DNA of 64,000 bases from Stappia stellulata (lineage in GTDB: Bacteria; Pseudomonadota; Alphaproteobacteria; Rhizobiales; Stappiaceae): positions 1 through 64,000 of the forward strand of contig NZ_JAIVMF010000009.1 of assembly GCF_020176715.1 (NCBI RefSeq). Reading direction: 5' to 3'. This document shows, piece after piece, positions 9,085-19,755 of the stretch. Under the pieces are notes generated by a model that had not been told where the DNA came from, made no database searches, and saw only the letters and a program-made list of their open reading frames with translations. Within the stretch, counting starts at the first letter, position 1, and the number at the start of each line of letters is the position of its first letter. A program made the position numbers and the translations under genes.

Positions 9085-10992
9085 ATGGATGACCTCGCAC
9101 CGACACCCAGCAGCGACGCCCCGGACGCCGGATACCGCGTGCTTGCGCGCAAGTACCGGCCCGCGACCTTCGAGGATCTCGTCGGCCAGGAGCCGATGGT
9201 CCAGACCCTGCGCAACGCCTTCGAGACCGGGCGCATCGCCCAGGCCTGGATGCTGACCGGCGTGCGCGGCGTGGGCAAGACCACGACGGCGCGCATTCTC
9301 GCCCGCGGCCTCAACTATGAGATCCCCGGCGAGGTCGACCGGCCGACCGTCAATCTCGACAAGCCCGGCGTGCATTGCGAAGCGATCATGAACGGTCGCC
9401 ATGTCGATGTGATCGAGATGGACGCCGCCTCGCACACCGGCATCGACGACATTCGCGAGATCACCGAAGCCGCGCGCTACCGGCCCGCGTCGGCGCGCTA
9501 CAAGGTCTACATCATCGACGAAGTGCACATGCTGTCGAAGTCGGCCTTCAACGGCCTGCTGAAGACGCTGGAAGAGCCGCCAGAGCATGTGAAATTCATC
9601 TTCGCCACCACCGAGATCCGCAAGGTTCCCGTCACGGTGCTGTCGCGCTGCCAGCGCTTCGACCTGCGCCGGATCGACGCCGACGACATCGTCGGGCTGC
9701 TCAGACGGATCGCGCAGTCGGAGGCCATGGCCGTTTCCGACGAGGCGCTGGCGCTGATCGCACGCGCCGGCGAGGGATCGGCGCGCGATTCGCTCTCGCT
9801 GCTCGACCAGGCCATGGCCCATGGCGCCGGCACCCACGGCGAGACGGAGATCGGCGCCGAGACGGTCCGCGCCATGCTGGGCCTCGCCGACCGCGCCCGC
9901 GTCATCGACCTCTTCACCCATTTGATGAAGGGCGACGCGGCGGCCGCGATGGCCGAGTTCAAGGCGCAATATGCCGTCGGCGCGGATCCGGTCGTCGTGC
10001 TCTCCGACCTCGCCGAATTCACCCATCTCGTCACCCGGCTCAAGATCGTTCCGGAAGCCGGCGAGGAAGCCTCCGTCACCGAGACGGAACGCCTGCGCGG
10101 CCGGGAGCTTGCCGACAAGCTGTCGCTCCGGCTTCTGTCGCGCAGCTGGCAGATCCTGTTGAAGGGCATCGCCGAGGTGCAGGCAGCACCGAAGCCCAAC
10201 CTCGCCGCCGACATGGTACTGGTACGCCTTGCCTATGCCGCCGATCTTCCCGACCCGGAAGAGGCGCTCAAGCTTCTGCGCGACGGCAAGGCCTCGGTTC
10301 TTGCCGCCTCGCTGCCCGCCACCCAGAACGCGCCTCCTGGACGCTCCTCGCCTCAGGCGCACGCACAGGCTCCGACCCCGGCGCCGGGCGCACCGGCCTC
10401 CGTCGAGGCCGCCTCACCGCAGCCGACGGCTCCGGCGCCCGCCATCGCGGCGGATCCCAACCCGCGCCGGTTTCAGGCGCTGGCCGGCGGCGGCGCCGGA
10501 AGCGGCAGCGCCTCCGCGACGGCCCCCTATCCGGCCCCGCGCCTGCTCCCTCAGCCGGAACCGACCGTGGCGCTTCGCTCGCTCGCCGATTGCGCCGAGC
10601 TTGCCCGGAAGAAAAGCGATCTCCATCTTCTGTTCATGATCGAGCACCAGATGCGGCTCGTGAACTTCGAGCCGGGCCGGATCGAGTTTCAGCCGACCGA
10701 GAAGGCCGATCCCGACCTTGCCGGAAAGCTCGGCCGCATGCTGAGCGAATGGACCGGCATGCGCTGGATCGTCAGCGTGTCGCGCACGCAGGGACGCCCG
10801 ACGCTGCATGAGGAGCGCACGGCGAACCGGCATCAGCTCCTGTCCGATGCCAGGTCCGAGCCGACGGTCGCAGCCCTCCTCTCCGTCTTTCCCGGCGCCA
10901 AGGTGGTGGATGTGCGCATCCAGGAGACGGAGGACATGACCCCGCCTCTTGACATGGCGCCAGACGACGACGAAACCGAACCCGATATCTGA
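9085..10992 (+). CDS. dnaX: DNA polymerase III subunits gamma/tau DnaX
   Basis: The 635-residue clamp-loader ATPase subunit. Walker A is [12 protein letters not shown] (59-70), Walker B is [11 protein letters not shown], and the sensor/SRC motif is [12 protein letters not shown]. The AAA+ part ends near residue 360, followed by an Ala/Pro-rich linker (about 420-500) and a C-terminal tau-like domain. Only one cysteine (C98, in [15 protein letters not shown]) remains where many DnaX proteins have a four-cysteine zinc module, so zinc binding is probably lost. No slippery A/T run that would suggest programmed frameshifting was noticed. First gene of the dnaX-ybaB-recR group. Confidence 0.96.
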   Translation: MDDLAPTPSSDAPDAGYRVLARKYRPATFEDLVGQEPMVQTLRNAFETGRIAQAWMLTGVRGVGKTTTARILARGLNYEIPGEVDRPTVNLDKPGVHCEAIMNGRHVDVIEMDAASHTGIDDIREITEAARYRPASARYKVYIIDEVHMLSKSAFNGLLKTLEEPPEHVKFIFATTEIRKVPVTVLSRCQRFDLRRIDADDIVGLLRRIAQSEAMAVSDEALALIARAGEGSARDSLSLLDQAMAHGAGTHGETEIGAETVRAMLGLADRARVIDLFTHLMKGDAAAAMAEFKAQYAVGADPVVVLSDLAEFTHLVTRLKIVPEAGEEASVTETERLRGRELADKLSLRLLSRSWQILLKGIAEVQAAPKPNLAADMVLVRLAYAADLPDPEEALKLLRDGKASVLAASLPATQNAPPGRSSPQAHAQAPTPAPGAPASVEAASPQPTAPAPAIAADPNPRRFQALAGGGAGSGSASATAPYPAPRLLPQPEPTVALRSLADCAELARKKSDLHLLFMIEHQMRLVNFEPGRIEFQPTEKADPDLAGKLGRMLSEWTGMRWIVSVSRTQGRPTLHEERTANRHQLLSDARSEPTVAALLSVFPGAKVVDVRIQETEDMTPPLDMAPDDDETEPDI

Positions 10993-11045
10993 GACCCGGG
11001 GCCAGGCCCCGCCGGCCGCAGGGACTGCGCGCGAGGAGATCCGTC

Positions 11046-11366
11046 ATGGACTTTTTGAAGATGATGAAGCAGGCGAAGCAGATGCAGGAGCAGATGGGCT
11101 CCCTGCAGGAGGAAATCGCCTCTGTGAGCGTCGAGGGCACCGCCGGCGGCGGCATGGTCAGAGTCACCATGACCGGCAAGGGCGAACTGACCGCGCTGAA
11201 GATCGACCCGTCGCTCGTCAAGGAAGAGGACGTCGAGATCCTCGAGGACCTGATCCTCGCCGCCCATCAGGACGCCAAGGCCAAGTCGGAAGCCCTGCTC
11301 CAGGAAAAGACCCAGGAACTGATGGGCGGCCTCGGCCTGCCCCCCGGGTTCAAGCTGCCGTTCTGA
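11046..11366 (+). CDS. ybaB: YbaB/EbfC nucleoid-associated protein
   Basis: A 106-residue DNA-binding protein of the YbaB/EbfC family. The N-terminus [17 protein letters not shown] and the core [20 protein letters not shown] are diagnostic. It forms dimers that bind DNA and is almost always found between dnaX and recR, as here, implying a link with recombination or replication. GAGGAGATCCGTC precedes the ATG, a good ribosome site. recR follows after 7 bases. Confidence 0.95.
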   Translation: MDFLKMMKQAKQMQEQMGSLQEEIASVSVEGTAGGGMVRVTMTGKGELTALKIDPSLVKEEDVEILEDLILAAHQDAKAKSEALLQEKTQELMGGLGLPPGFKLPF

Positions 11367-11373
11367 TCCGAAC

Positions 11374-11982
11374 ATGAGCAACAAGGCGGTCGCGGGACCG
11401 GAAGTGGAGAAGCTGATCCAGCTCCTGGCCAAACTGCCGGGGCTGGGGCCGCGCTCGGCGCGGCGTGCAGCACTCCACCTGATCAAGAAGAAGGACCAGC
11501 TCCTGGTGCCGCTCGCCCAGGCAATGGGCGTGGCCGTGGACCGCGTCACCGTGTGTTCCACCTGCGGCACCGTCGACACCCGCGACCCCTGCACCATCTG
11601 CTCCGACCCGCGCCGCGACTCCTCGACCATCATCGTGGTGGAAGATGTCGCCGACCTGTGGGCGCTGGAGCGCGCGGCAGCGCTCAACTGCGGCTATCAC
11701 GTGCTCGGCGGAACGCTGTCGCCGCTCGACGGCATCGGCCCCGACGACCTCACCATCGCCCGGCTGATCGAGCGGGTCGCCGGCGGCGAGGTCTCCGAAA
11801 TCGTGCTTGCGGTCAACGCCACGGTCGAGGGGCAGACCACCGCCCATTACATCACCGACCGTCTGCGCGGCATGGACGTGCGCGTCACACGCCTCGCCCA
11901 TGGCGTTCCGGTCGGCGGCGAGCTCGACTATCTCGACGAGGGCACGCTGACCCAGGCGCTCAAGGCACGGACCTCCTTCTGA
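11374..11982 (+). CDS. recR: Recombination mediator RecR
   Basis: A 202-residue protein that acts with RecO (and RecF) to load RecA at gaps. The helix-hairpin-helix [16 protein letters not shown] lies at 21-36, a four-cysteine zinc finger has Cys at 61, 64, 73 and 76, and the Toprim domain starts at [14 protein letters not shown]. The end [16 protein letters not shown] is typical. Full length. It is tightly spaced with ybaB, so the three genes form one operon. Confidence 0.97.
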   Translation: MSNKAVAGPEVEKLIQLLAKLPGLGPRSARRAALHLIKKKDQLLVPLAQAMGVAVDRVTVCSTCGTVDTRDPCTICSDPRRDSSTIIVVEDVADLWALERAAALNCGYHVLGGTLSPLDGIGPDDLTIARLIERVAGGEVSEIVLAVNATVEGQTTAHYITDRLRGMDVRVTRLAHGVPVGGELDYLDEGTLTQALKARTSF

Positions 11983-12059
11983 GATCCCCGCGCCACGCCT
12001 TTCGCAGCAACGCCATTCATTGCTAGGATCGCCGGGCGCCCCACCCGCCGGAGATCCCG

Positions 12060-13271
12060 ATGCCGCGCCTCGCCCTGCCCTGTCTGCTCGCTTTCCTCGT
12101 CCTGTCGATTGCGCCCGCGCTCTCGATCGCCGGCCCCTATGACACGCAGTTCCGCCAGTTCCTCGACCGCGAGATCGCCCCGGCCGCGATCTCCGCCGGC
12201 GTTCCGCAATCCGTCGTCACCCGCGAACTGTCCGGCCTGACGCCGGATACCTCGCTTCCCGGTCTCGGACGCCCCGATGCACCGGAGGCGCCGCCAAGCG
12301 TCAACTATCAGTCTGAGTTCCGCGCACCGGCCGGCTATTTCCGCGACAGCCAGTTCAACGCGCTCGTTGCGCAAGGCCGTCGCCTCGCGAAACAGCACGC
12401 GACGACGCTTGCCCGGATCGAGCGCGAGACCGGCGTCCCGGGCCGCATCGTGCTGGCGATCTGGGCGCGGGAATCGGGATACGGGGCGGCAAAAATCCCC
12501 AAGGACGCGCTGCGCACGCTCGCGACCCGCGCCTTCATGGGCCAGCGGCGCGATCTCTTCCGCCAAGAAACCATCGCGGCGCTTCAGATTCTCGCCGAAG
12601 GGCATATCTCCCGCGCGCGGATGAAAAGCTCCTGGGGCGGGGCCATGGGCCAGCCGCAGTTCCTGCCCTCAAGCTTCCTGCGCCATGCGGTCGACTACGA
12701 CGGCGACGGGCGGCGCGACATCTGGACCTCGGTTCCCGACACGCTCGCCTCCATCGCGCGCTATCTCCAGTGGCACGGCTGGGTCGCCAATCGCGACTGG
12801 GGCTATGAGGCGGTGATCCCGCGATCCGTCTCCTGCACCAACGAGGGGCCGGATCGCGGGCGTCCGATCTCCGAGTGGGTCGCCGCCGGGGTGAAACGGG
12901 TGAAGGACCGCCCCTTCCCCGCGCATGAGGTGCCGCAACCGGGCTTCCTGCTGATGCCGGCCGGACGATACGGCCCGGCCTTCATCGCCACCGACAATTT
13001 CTACGTGCTGAAGTCCTACAATGAGTCCGACGTCTACGCGCTCTTCGTCGGCCATCTCGCCGACCGCTACGGCAACAACACAGGCTTCGTGCAGGACTGG
13101 ACGCCGATCAAAACGCGCTCGCGCGGCGCGGTGCGCAAGATCCAGCTCGAATTGGAAGCAAAGGGCCACGACGTCGGCGGCGCCGACGGCCTGATCGGCT
13201 TCAAGACCCGCCGCTCACTGGGTGCTGCTCAGGAAAAGGCGGGGCGAAAGGCGACGTGTTGGCTGGAGTGA
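12060..13271 (+). CDS. Lytic murein transglycosylase (MltB/SLT_2 family)
   Basis: A 403-residue exported enzyme that cleaves the glycan strand of peptidoglycan. Residues 1-24 form a signal peptide ending SIAGPYD. The SLT_2 catalytic domain carries the acid glutamate E138 in AIWARESGYG, then GAMGQPQFLPSSFL. The C-terminal 60 residues form a peptidoglycan-binding_1 domain (VRKIQLELEAKGHDVGGADG). GGAGATCCCG precedes the ATG. It follows recR by about 77 bases but has no functional link to it. No lipobox cysteine is seen, so it is probably soluble in the periplasm. Confidence 0.9.
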   Translation: MPRLALPCLLAFLVLSIAPALSIAGPYDTQFRQFLDREIAPAAISAGVPQSVVTRELSGLTPDTSLPGLGRPDAPEAPPSVNYQSEFRAPAGYFRDSQFNALVAQGRRLAKQHATTLARIERETGVPGRIVLAIWARESGYGAAKIPKDALRTLATRAFMGQRRDLFRQETIAALQILAEGHISRARMKSSWGGAMGQPQFLPSSFLRHAVDYDGDGRRDIWTSVPDTLASIARYLQWHGWVANRDWGYEAVIPRSVSCTNEGPDRGRPISEWVAAGVKRVKDRPFPAHEVPQPGFLLMPAGRYGPAFIATDNFYVLKSYNESDVYALFVGHLADRYGNNTGFVQDWTPIKTRSRGAVRKIQLELEAKGHDVGGADGLIGFKTRRSLGAAQEKAGRKATCWLE

Positions 13272-13278
13272 GGGACTG

Positions 13279-13398
13279 TCAGTCTTTCCCGGTGTCGTCG
13301 CGTTTCGGGAGCTTGCGGACCAGCAACCATCCGGCAAAGCCGATAAACGCAAAGGTGCCGATATTGAGGAGGGTATCGATCAGGTCGCCCGTGATCAT
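13279..13398 (-). CDS. 39-residue membrane microprotein coupled to the BCCT transporter gene
   Basis: A small open frame beginning MITGDLIDTLLNIGTFAFIG overlaps the BCCT stop codon in an ATGA (13395-13398). It encodes one hydrophobic segment (about residues 7-27) followed by a positively charged tail, LVRKLPKRDD. On the minus strand GGAGAGGAG lies about 8 bases before the ATG. The overlap, ribosome site and clean membrane-helix pattern argue for a real gene, perhaps an accessory subunit of the transporter. I know of no named family. Confidence 0.6.
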   Translation of the reverse strand: MITGDLIDTLLNIGTFAFIGFAGWLLVRKLPKRDDTGKD

Positions 13399-14885
13399 TC
13401 AGACGTCTCCTCTCCAAGCGCGCGGACGAAACACACCATCAGCAAAACGGTGATGAAGACGAAGGGCAAGGCTCCGAGCGCGATCAGCTTCTTGATCGCA
13501 TCCATCGATCCAGACAGGATCATCGCATAGCCCAAGACACCCAGGAGCACGCCCCAGACAAGCCGGATCCGCGGCTTGGGGTCGGGATCGCCGCCAGTCG
13601 AAAACGTGCCGAGCACAAAGGCCGCACTCACCACGCTGGTGACGATAAAGAGGAAGGCGGCAACAATCGTGGCAAGCGTCGTCACGGTCGAGAACGGCAT
13701 GCGCTCCAAGAGCGCGAAGGTGGCACGTTCCGCGTTTGTCGCTGCCATTGCTGCCAGCTCTCCTGCGCCTTGGATCGTTTCATACAGGCCAATGCCGCCA
13801 AACACGCCGAACCAGATCACCGAAAACAGTGTCGGACCGATCAGCACACCGAACACGAACTCGCGGATCGTGCGCCCCCTGGAGATACGCGCGACAAACA
13901 CCCCGACAAACGGCCCCCAGGCGATCCACCAGACCATATAGGTCAGTGTCCAGTCGGCGAAGGATTGCGCAACCTCGTCGCCGAAGAAGGTGAAGGTTTG
14001 CAACCCGCGGGGAACCACATCTGTCAGATACTGACCGAAACTGCCGAGAACCGAATTCAGGAGAAATTGCGTCGGCCCGAAAATCACCACGAAGACAACC
14101 AGCGCGATGGCGATCAGCATCGCCAGGTTGGACAGTTTCGACATGCCGCTGCCCAGATCGATCATCAGCGCCGGAAGATAAAACGCCACCATGGCAACGA
14201 ATACGGCACCGACGAGCATTGCGCCCGGCCCGGTGCCGCCGACCAGGACATCGATGCCGTCGGCCACCTGGAACACGCCCATGGCGATCGATCCACCGAC
14301 ACCGATGGCAATGGCCACAATCGCCATGAAGTCCGACATCCACCCAAGCCCGCGTGCCCAGCGTTCCCGGGGAAACAGATAGGTTATCGGTGCACTGACC
14401 AGCATGGGCGTACCGCGCCGGAACGCGAAATAGGCGATCACCAGCGCCGTCGTTCCGTAAATCGCCCAGGCGTGGATCCCCCAATGAAAGATCGTGGTGA
14501 CCAGCGCCCTTTCGGCAGCGGCAGGCTCTATGACAAAGTTTCGCGCGAATTCGAAGTGAATGAGCGGTTCGGCAACTGCCCAAAACAGCAGACCGACACC
14601 CATACCGGCGGCAAACAGCATCGCGATCCACGACGGGGTCGAGAACTCGGGACGGTCGTCATCCGTGCCCAGCCGGATTTCGCCGTAGCGGGAAAAGGCC
14701 AGGGCGAAACAGAAGAGCAGCATTCCCGAAACGGTCAGCATCAGGAACCATCCGCGGCTGCGGAAATACTGATCGACGATAGACGAGGCGATAGAGACCA
14801 GGCTTTCGGCATCGACCACCCCCCAAATACCGATAACCGATATCGATGAAAGGGAGCAGAAAAGCAGGGCTTGCTTGGCGGTCAT
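13395..14885 (-). CDS. BCCT-family transporter (betaine/choline/carnitine type)
   Basis: A 496-residue, 12-helix secondary transporter, probably Na+- or H+-coupled, for betaine-like compounds used in osmoprotection or as nutrients. Diagnostic pieces are AAGMGVGLLFWAVAEPLIHF, FHWGIHAWAIYGTTALVIAY, and TYMVWWIAWGPFVGVFVARI with the conserved tryptophans of the substrate pathway, followed by SRGRTIREFVFG. The ATG of MTAKQALLF was chosen; an upstream alternative 13 codons earlier lacks support. Short hydrophilic ends suggest a carrier without the long osmosensing tails of BetP. A 39-residue microprotein overlaps its stop. Confidence 0.9.
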   Translation of the reverse strand: MTAKQALLFCSLSSISVIGIWGVVDAESLVSIASSIVDQYFRSRGWFLMLTVSGMLLFCFALAFSRYGEIRLGTDDDRPEFSTPSWIAMLFAAGMGVGLLFWAVAEPLIHFEFARNFVIEPAAAERALVTTIFHWGIHAWAIYGTTALVIAYFAFRRGTPMLVSAPITYLFPRERWARGLGWMSDFMAIVAIAIGVGGSIAMGVFQVADGIDVLVGGTGPGAMLVGAVFVAMVAFYLPALMIDLGSGMSKLSNLAMLIAIALVVFVVIFGPTQFLLNSVLGSFGQYLTDVVPRGLQTFTFFGDEVAQSFADWTLTYMVWWIAWGPFVGVFVARISRGRTIREFVFGVLIGPTLFSVIWFGVFGGIGLYETIQGAGELAAMAATNAERATFALLERMPFSTVTTLATIVAAFLFIVTSVVSAAFVLGTFSTGGDPDPKPRIRLVWGVLLGVLGYAMILSGSMDAIKKLIALGALPFVFITVLLMVCFVRALGEETSE

Positions 14886-14973
14886 ATCGTGTCTCCCGGA
14901 CCGTCCGCGTGCGAACCCGCACAAGAAAGAACTGTCTCATAGGTACCGGGTCGATCGCCCACCGACAATCGGC

Positions 14974-16601
<1,628 letters not shown>

Positions 16602-16605
<4 letters not shown>

Positions 16606-17105
16606 TGCGGGGTATCCAAAAGAAAATCGACCACGGATTGGGTTGGGGCTTCGACCCTGAGTTCAACCGGTTTGCCGCCGCGCCTGTGACGGGACGCGGT
16701 CAGGGAGACGTTCGACGGCAGGCGACTGTCGAATGTAAGAAAATACCGGCACTCCAATCCGAGTGCCGCGGACAGGTGGATTGCATCCGGGAGCTTCAAG
16801 GAGGGGTGGAGTTGCCGAAGCACGGCCGCATCGTAAAGCGCCTCGCGCGACACCGGACCGACATCGAGCCAACTGCTTTGCGCGGAAATCCAGTCTGAAT
16901 ACATATCGACCAATCTGTCGTTGCCATCCCGAAACGGCCGGACCAAGAGCTCGGCGAGGGTGATTTCGCAGGTACAGGGGCGGAGGTGATCGGCAGCGGC
17001 GCAGCCAGCCACGAAATGCGTTAGCGGCGCGCGGCGCGCATCCATTTGTCCCTCGGCCAGCACAATGAAGATATTGGCATCAAGATAGACTCTGCCGGGG
17101 ACCAA
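16602..17105 (-). CDS. VapC-like PIN-domain toxin
   Basis: A 167-residue PIN-domain ribonuclease toxin. The acidic active-site residues appear to be D9 (VYLDAN), E52 (ITLAELLVRP), D107 (LPDAIHLSAA) and D126 (TFDSRL), the pattern of VapC. Translation must start after the antitoxin stop, which is in the same frame; TTG 17103-17105 is the first usable codon, 3 bases after that stop. This weak start may keep toxin below antitoxin. The gene ends in an ATGA overlap with yejF, so it is embedded in the peptide transporter operon. The target RNA is unknown. Confidence 0.85.
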
Positions 17106-17108
17106 TTC

Positions 17109-17345
17109 TCAATCGTCCCATTCGCTTCGAAGACCGCGAATCCTGTCGACCGCGTCTTCTACCGTCACGAATTTAGGCAGGGTCTTGCGGACCCGCTCCA
17201 GTTCCAGAAGAAGCTCCGATTTCGGCTCGCGCTTCGGCGCTTCCGTCTCCACGGTGACGGAAACGAGTGCCTCGTCCGGCAAGCCCTTGCGAAGCTCCTC
17301 GGGTAGGTTGGCAACCGGATAATGCCGCTTGACGATCTTGTTCAT
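17109..17345 (-). CDS. Antitoxin partner of the VapC-like toxin
   Basis: A 78-residue protein immediately upstream of the PIN toxin. The N-terminal part (KRHYPVANLPEELRKGL, residues 6-22) reads as an antitoxin-type beta strand/helix, and the C-terminal half is charged and helical (KSELLLELERVRKTLP) as expected for a toxin-binding tail. It is separated from the toxin by 3 bases and from yejE by 53 bases. By position and size it is the VapB-type antitoxin; its DNA-binding fold is not certain from sequence. Autoregulation is usual in this class. Confidence 0.75.
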   Translation of the reverse strand: MNKIVKRHYPVANLPEELRKGLPDEALVSVTVETEAPKREPKSELLLELERVRKTLPKFVTVEDAVDRIRGLRSEWDD

Positions 17346-17398
17346 CCCCAGATCCTTTGAACCGGAAGCGTGGCAGTCTATCACGAAAAGTCCCCCCC

Positions 17399-18556
17399 TC
17401 ACGCAAAGCTCTTGCGGGGGTCGAAGGCGTCGCGAACCGCCTCGCCGATGAAGATCAACAGGCTCAGCATCAGCGAGATCACGATAAAGCCGGTGATCCC
17501 GAGCCAGGGCGCCTGAAGGTTGTTCTTGCCCTGGGCCAGCAGTTCGCCCAGCGACGCCGAGCCGGGCGGCAGGCCGAAGCCGAGGAAGTCGAGTGCCGTC
17601 AGCGTCGAGATCGAGCCGTTCAGGATGAAGGGCATGAAGGTCAGCGTCGCCACCATGGCGTTCGGCAGGAGGTGCCGCCACATGATCTTGGCGTTGCCGA
17701 CGCCGAGCGCGCGCGCCGCCGTCACATATTCGAAATTGCGCGCGCGCAGGAATTCCGCCCTGACCACGCCGACGAGCGCCACCCAGGAAAAGGCGAGCAG
17801 GATGGTGAAAAGGGTCCAGAAGCCCGGGATCAGCACCGACGAGACGATGAGGATCAGATAGAGCGTCGGGATCGCGGTCCACACCTCGATGAAGCGCTGG
17901 AACAGCAGGTCCAGCCAGCCGCCGTAGTAGCCCTGAACGGCGCCGGCCGCGACGCCGATCACCGAGGAGGCCAGCGTCAGCGCCAGACCGAAGAGCACGG
18001 AAATGCGGAAGCCGTAGACGAGGCGCGCCACCACGTCGCGGCCCTGGTCGTCGGTGCCGAGCCAGTTCCAGTTGCCGACCACGCAATTGGGATCCTCCGC
18101 GCCCAGCGGATAGCGACTGCAGCGCTCCTCCTTCTCCAGCATCCAGGAGGGCGGTGCCGGCGCCGGCACGGGAATTTCATTGTTGACCGTGCGGTAGGAG
18201 TAGCGGATCAGCGGCCACAGCATCCAGCCGTTGGCGTTGATCTCCTCCTGGATGAAGGGATCGCGGTAGTCGGTCACGGCGAGGAAGCCGCCGAATTTCT
18301 CCTCCGGATAATCCACGAAGATCGGCGCCAGCAGCTCGTCCTTGTAGACCACGACGATCGGGCGGTCGTTGACGAGGAATTCCGCGATCAGCGACAGGCC
18401 GAAGAGCAGGAGAAAGATCCACAGCGACCAGTAGCCCCGGCGGTTCGCCTTGAAGTTGGTCAGCCGGCGCTTGTTGATCGGCGAGAGAAAGCCGCGCGGA
18501 CGGTCGATGTGGCCGGCGTTCGCGGCCGCCGGCTGCTGCAAGGAAGCGTGGTCCAT
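17399..18556 (-). CDS. yejE: Peptide ABC transporter permease YejE
   Basis: A 385-residue inner-membrane permease. One hydrophobic segment near residue 45 (SLWIFLLLFGLSLIAEFLV) is followed by a periplasmic region, then the BPD_transp_1 domain with five helices. The EAA loop reads EYVTAARALGVGNAKIMWRHLLPN. The motif GNWNWLGTDDQGRDVVARLV is typical of the DppC/YejE branch. It follows yejB after 4 bases and is followed by the inserted toxin-antitoxin pair. Confidence 0.94.
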   Translation of the reverse strand: MDHASLQQPAAANAGHIDRPRGFLSPINKRRLTNFKANRRGYWSLWIFLLLFGLSLIAEFLVNDRPIVVVYKDELLAPIFVDYPEEKFGGFLAVTDYRDPFIQEEINANGWMLWPLIRYSYRTVNNEIPVPAPAPPSWMLEKEERCSRYPLGAEDPNCVVGNWNWLGTDDQGRDVVARLVYGFRISVLFGLALTLASSVIGVAAGAVQGYYGGWLDLLFQRFIEVWTAIPTLYLILIVSSVLIPGFWTLFTILLAFSWVALVGVVRAEFLRARNFEYVTAARALGVGNAKIMWRHLLPNAMVATLTFMPFILNGSISTLTALDFLGFGLPPGSASLGELLAQGKNNLQAPWLGITGFIVISLMLSLLIFIGEAVRDAFDPRKSFA

Positions 18557-18560
18557 CGCC

Positions 18561-19670
18561 TCAGACCTCCCGGCTCTCGAAGTCGATCCGCGGATCGATC
18601 CAGGTGTAGGTCAGGTCGGAAATCAGGTTCACCAGCAGACCCATCAGCGAGAAAATGAAGAGCGTCGCGAAGACCACCGCATAATCGCGGTTGATCACCG
18701 CCTCGAAGCCGAGCAGCCCCAGCCCGTCGAGCGAGAAGATCGTCTCGATCAGCAGCGATCCGGCAAAGAAGGACGAGATGAAGGCGCCCGGAAAGCCGGC
18801 GATGACGATCAGCATGGCATTGCGGAACACATGGCCGTAGAGCACCTCGCGCTCCGACAGGCCCTTGGCGCGCGCGGTCTGGACGTATTGCTTGCGGATT
18901 TCGTCGAGGAAGGAATTCTTGGTCAGGAGCGTCACCGTGGCAAAGGCGGAGAGCACCATAGCGGTCAGCGGCAGCGCGAGATGCCAGAAATAGTCGACGA
19001 TCCGCGCCGGCCAGGAGAGCTGATCCCAGTTCTCCGAGGTCAGTCCGCGCAGCGGGAACCAGTCGAGGAACGATCCGCCGGCAAAGAGCACGATCAGCAG
19101 CACGGCAAAGAGAAACCCCGGGATCGCATAGCCGACGACGATGACCGCCGAGGTCCACACGTCGAACCGCGACCCGTCCTGCACCGCCTTGCGGATGCCG
19201 AGCGGAATGGAGATCGAGTAGGAGATCAGCGTCATCCACAGGCCGAGCGAGATCGACACCGGCATTTTTTCAAGGATCAGGTCGATGACCGCGATGTCGC
19301 GGAAGTAGCTTTCGCCGAAATCGAAGCGGGCATAGTCCCACAACATGGTGGCGAATCGCTCGAGCGGCGGCTTGTCGAAGCCGAACTGGCGCTCCAGGTC
19401 CTTGATGAACTCCGGATCGAGCCCCTGCGCGCCGCGATATTTGGAGCCGACCGCCGCATCGCCGCCGGAGCTTTCCGCGCCGCTGCCGGCGAAATCGCTG
19501 CCGCCGCCGGAAATCCGCGCGGTCGCGGACACATCCGTGCCCTGCAATTGCGCGATCACCCGCTCCACCGGCCCGCCCGGCGCGAACTGGATGATGACGA
19601 AATTGATCGCCATGATGCCGACGATCGTCGGCACGATCAGCAAAAGCCGCCGCAGGATATAGGCGCCCAT
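18561..19670 (-). CDS. yejB: Peptide ABC transporter permease YejB
   Basis: A 369-residue permease of the DppB/YejB branch. It starts [18 protein letters not shown], has an extended periplasmic insertion (about residues 35-80) that is characteristic of YejB, and an EAA loop [22 protein letters not shown]. Six membrane segments are expected. It forms the translocation channel with YejE. Gap to the upstream binding-protein gene is 85 bases. Confidence 0.94.
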   Translation of the reverse strand: MGAYILRRLLLIVPTIVGIMAINFVIIQFAPGGPVERVIAQLQGTDVSATARISGGGSDFAGSGAESSGGDAAVGSKYRGAQGLDPEFIKDLERQFGFDKPPLERFATMLWDYARFDFGESYFRDIAVIDLILEKMPVSISLGLWMTLISYSISIPLGIRKAVQDGSRFDVWTSAVIVVGYAIPGFLFAVLLIVLFAGGSFLDWFPLRGLTSENWDQLSWPARIVDYFWHLALPLTAMVLSAFATVTLLTKNSFLDEIRKQYVQTARAKGLSEREVLYGHVFRNAMLIVIAGFPGAFISSFFAGSLLIETIFSLDGLGLLGFEAVINRDYAVVFATLFIFSLMGLLVNLISDLTYTWIDPRIDFESREV

Positions 19671-19755
19671 CGTTTCAGCTGTCCTTGTTGTTCGTAACGA
19701 TGTGTCTCGTGACGATGCGCTCAGCCGCGCCAGCGTGACATCTCATGCGCTGCGG

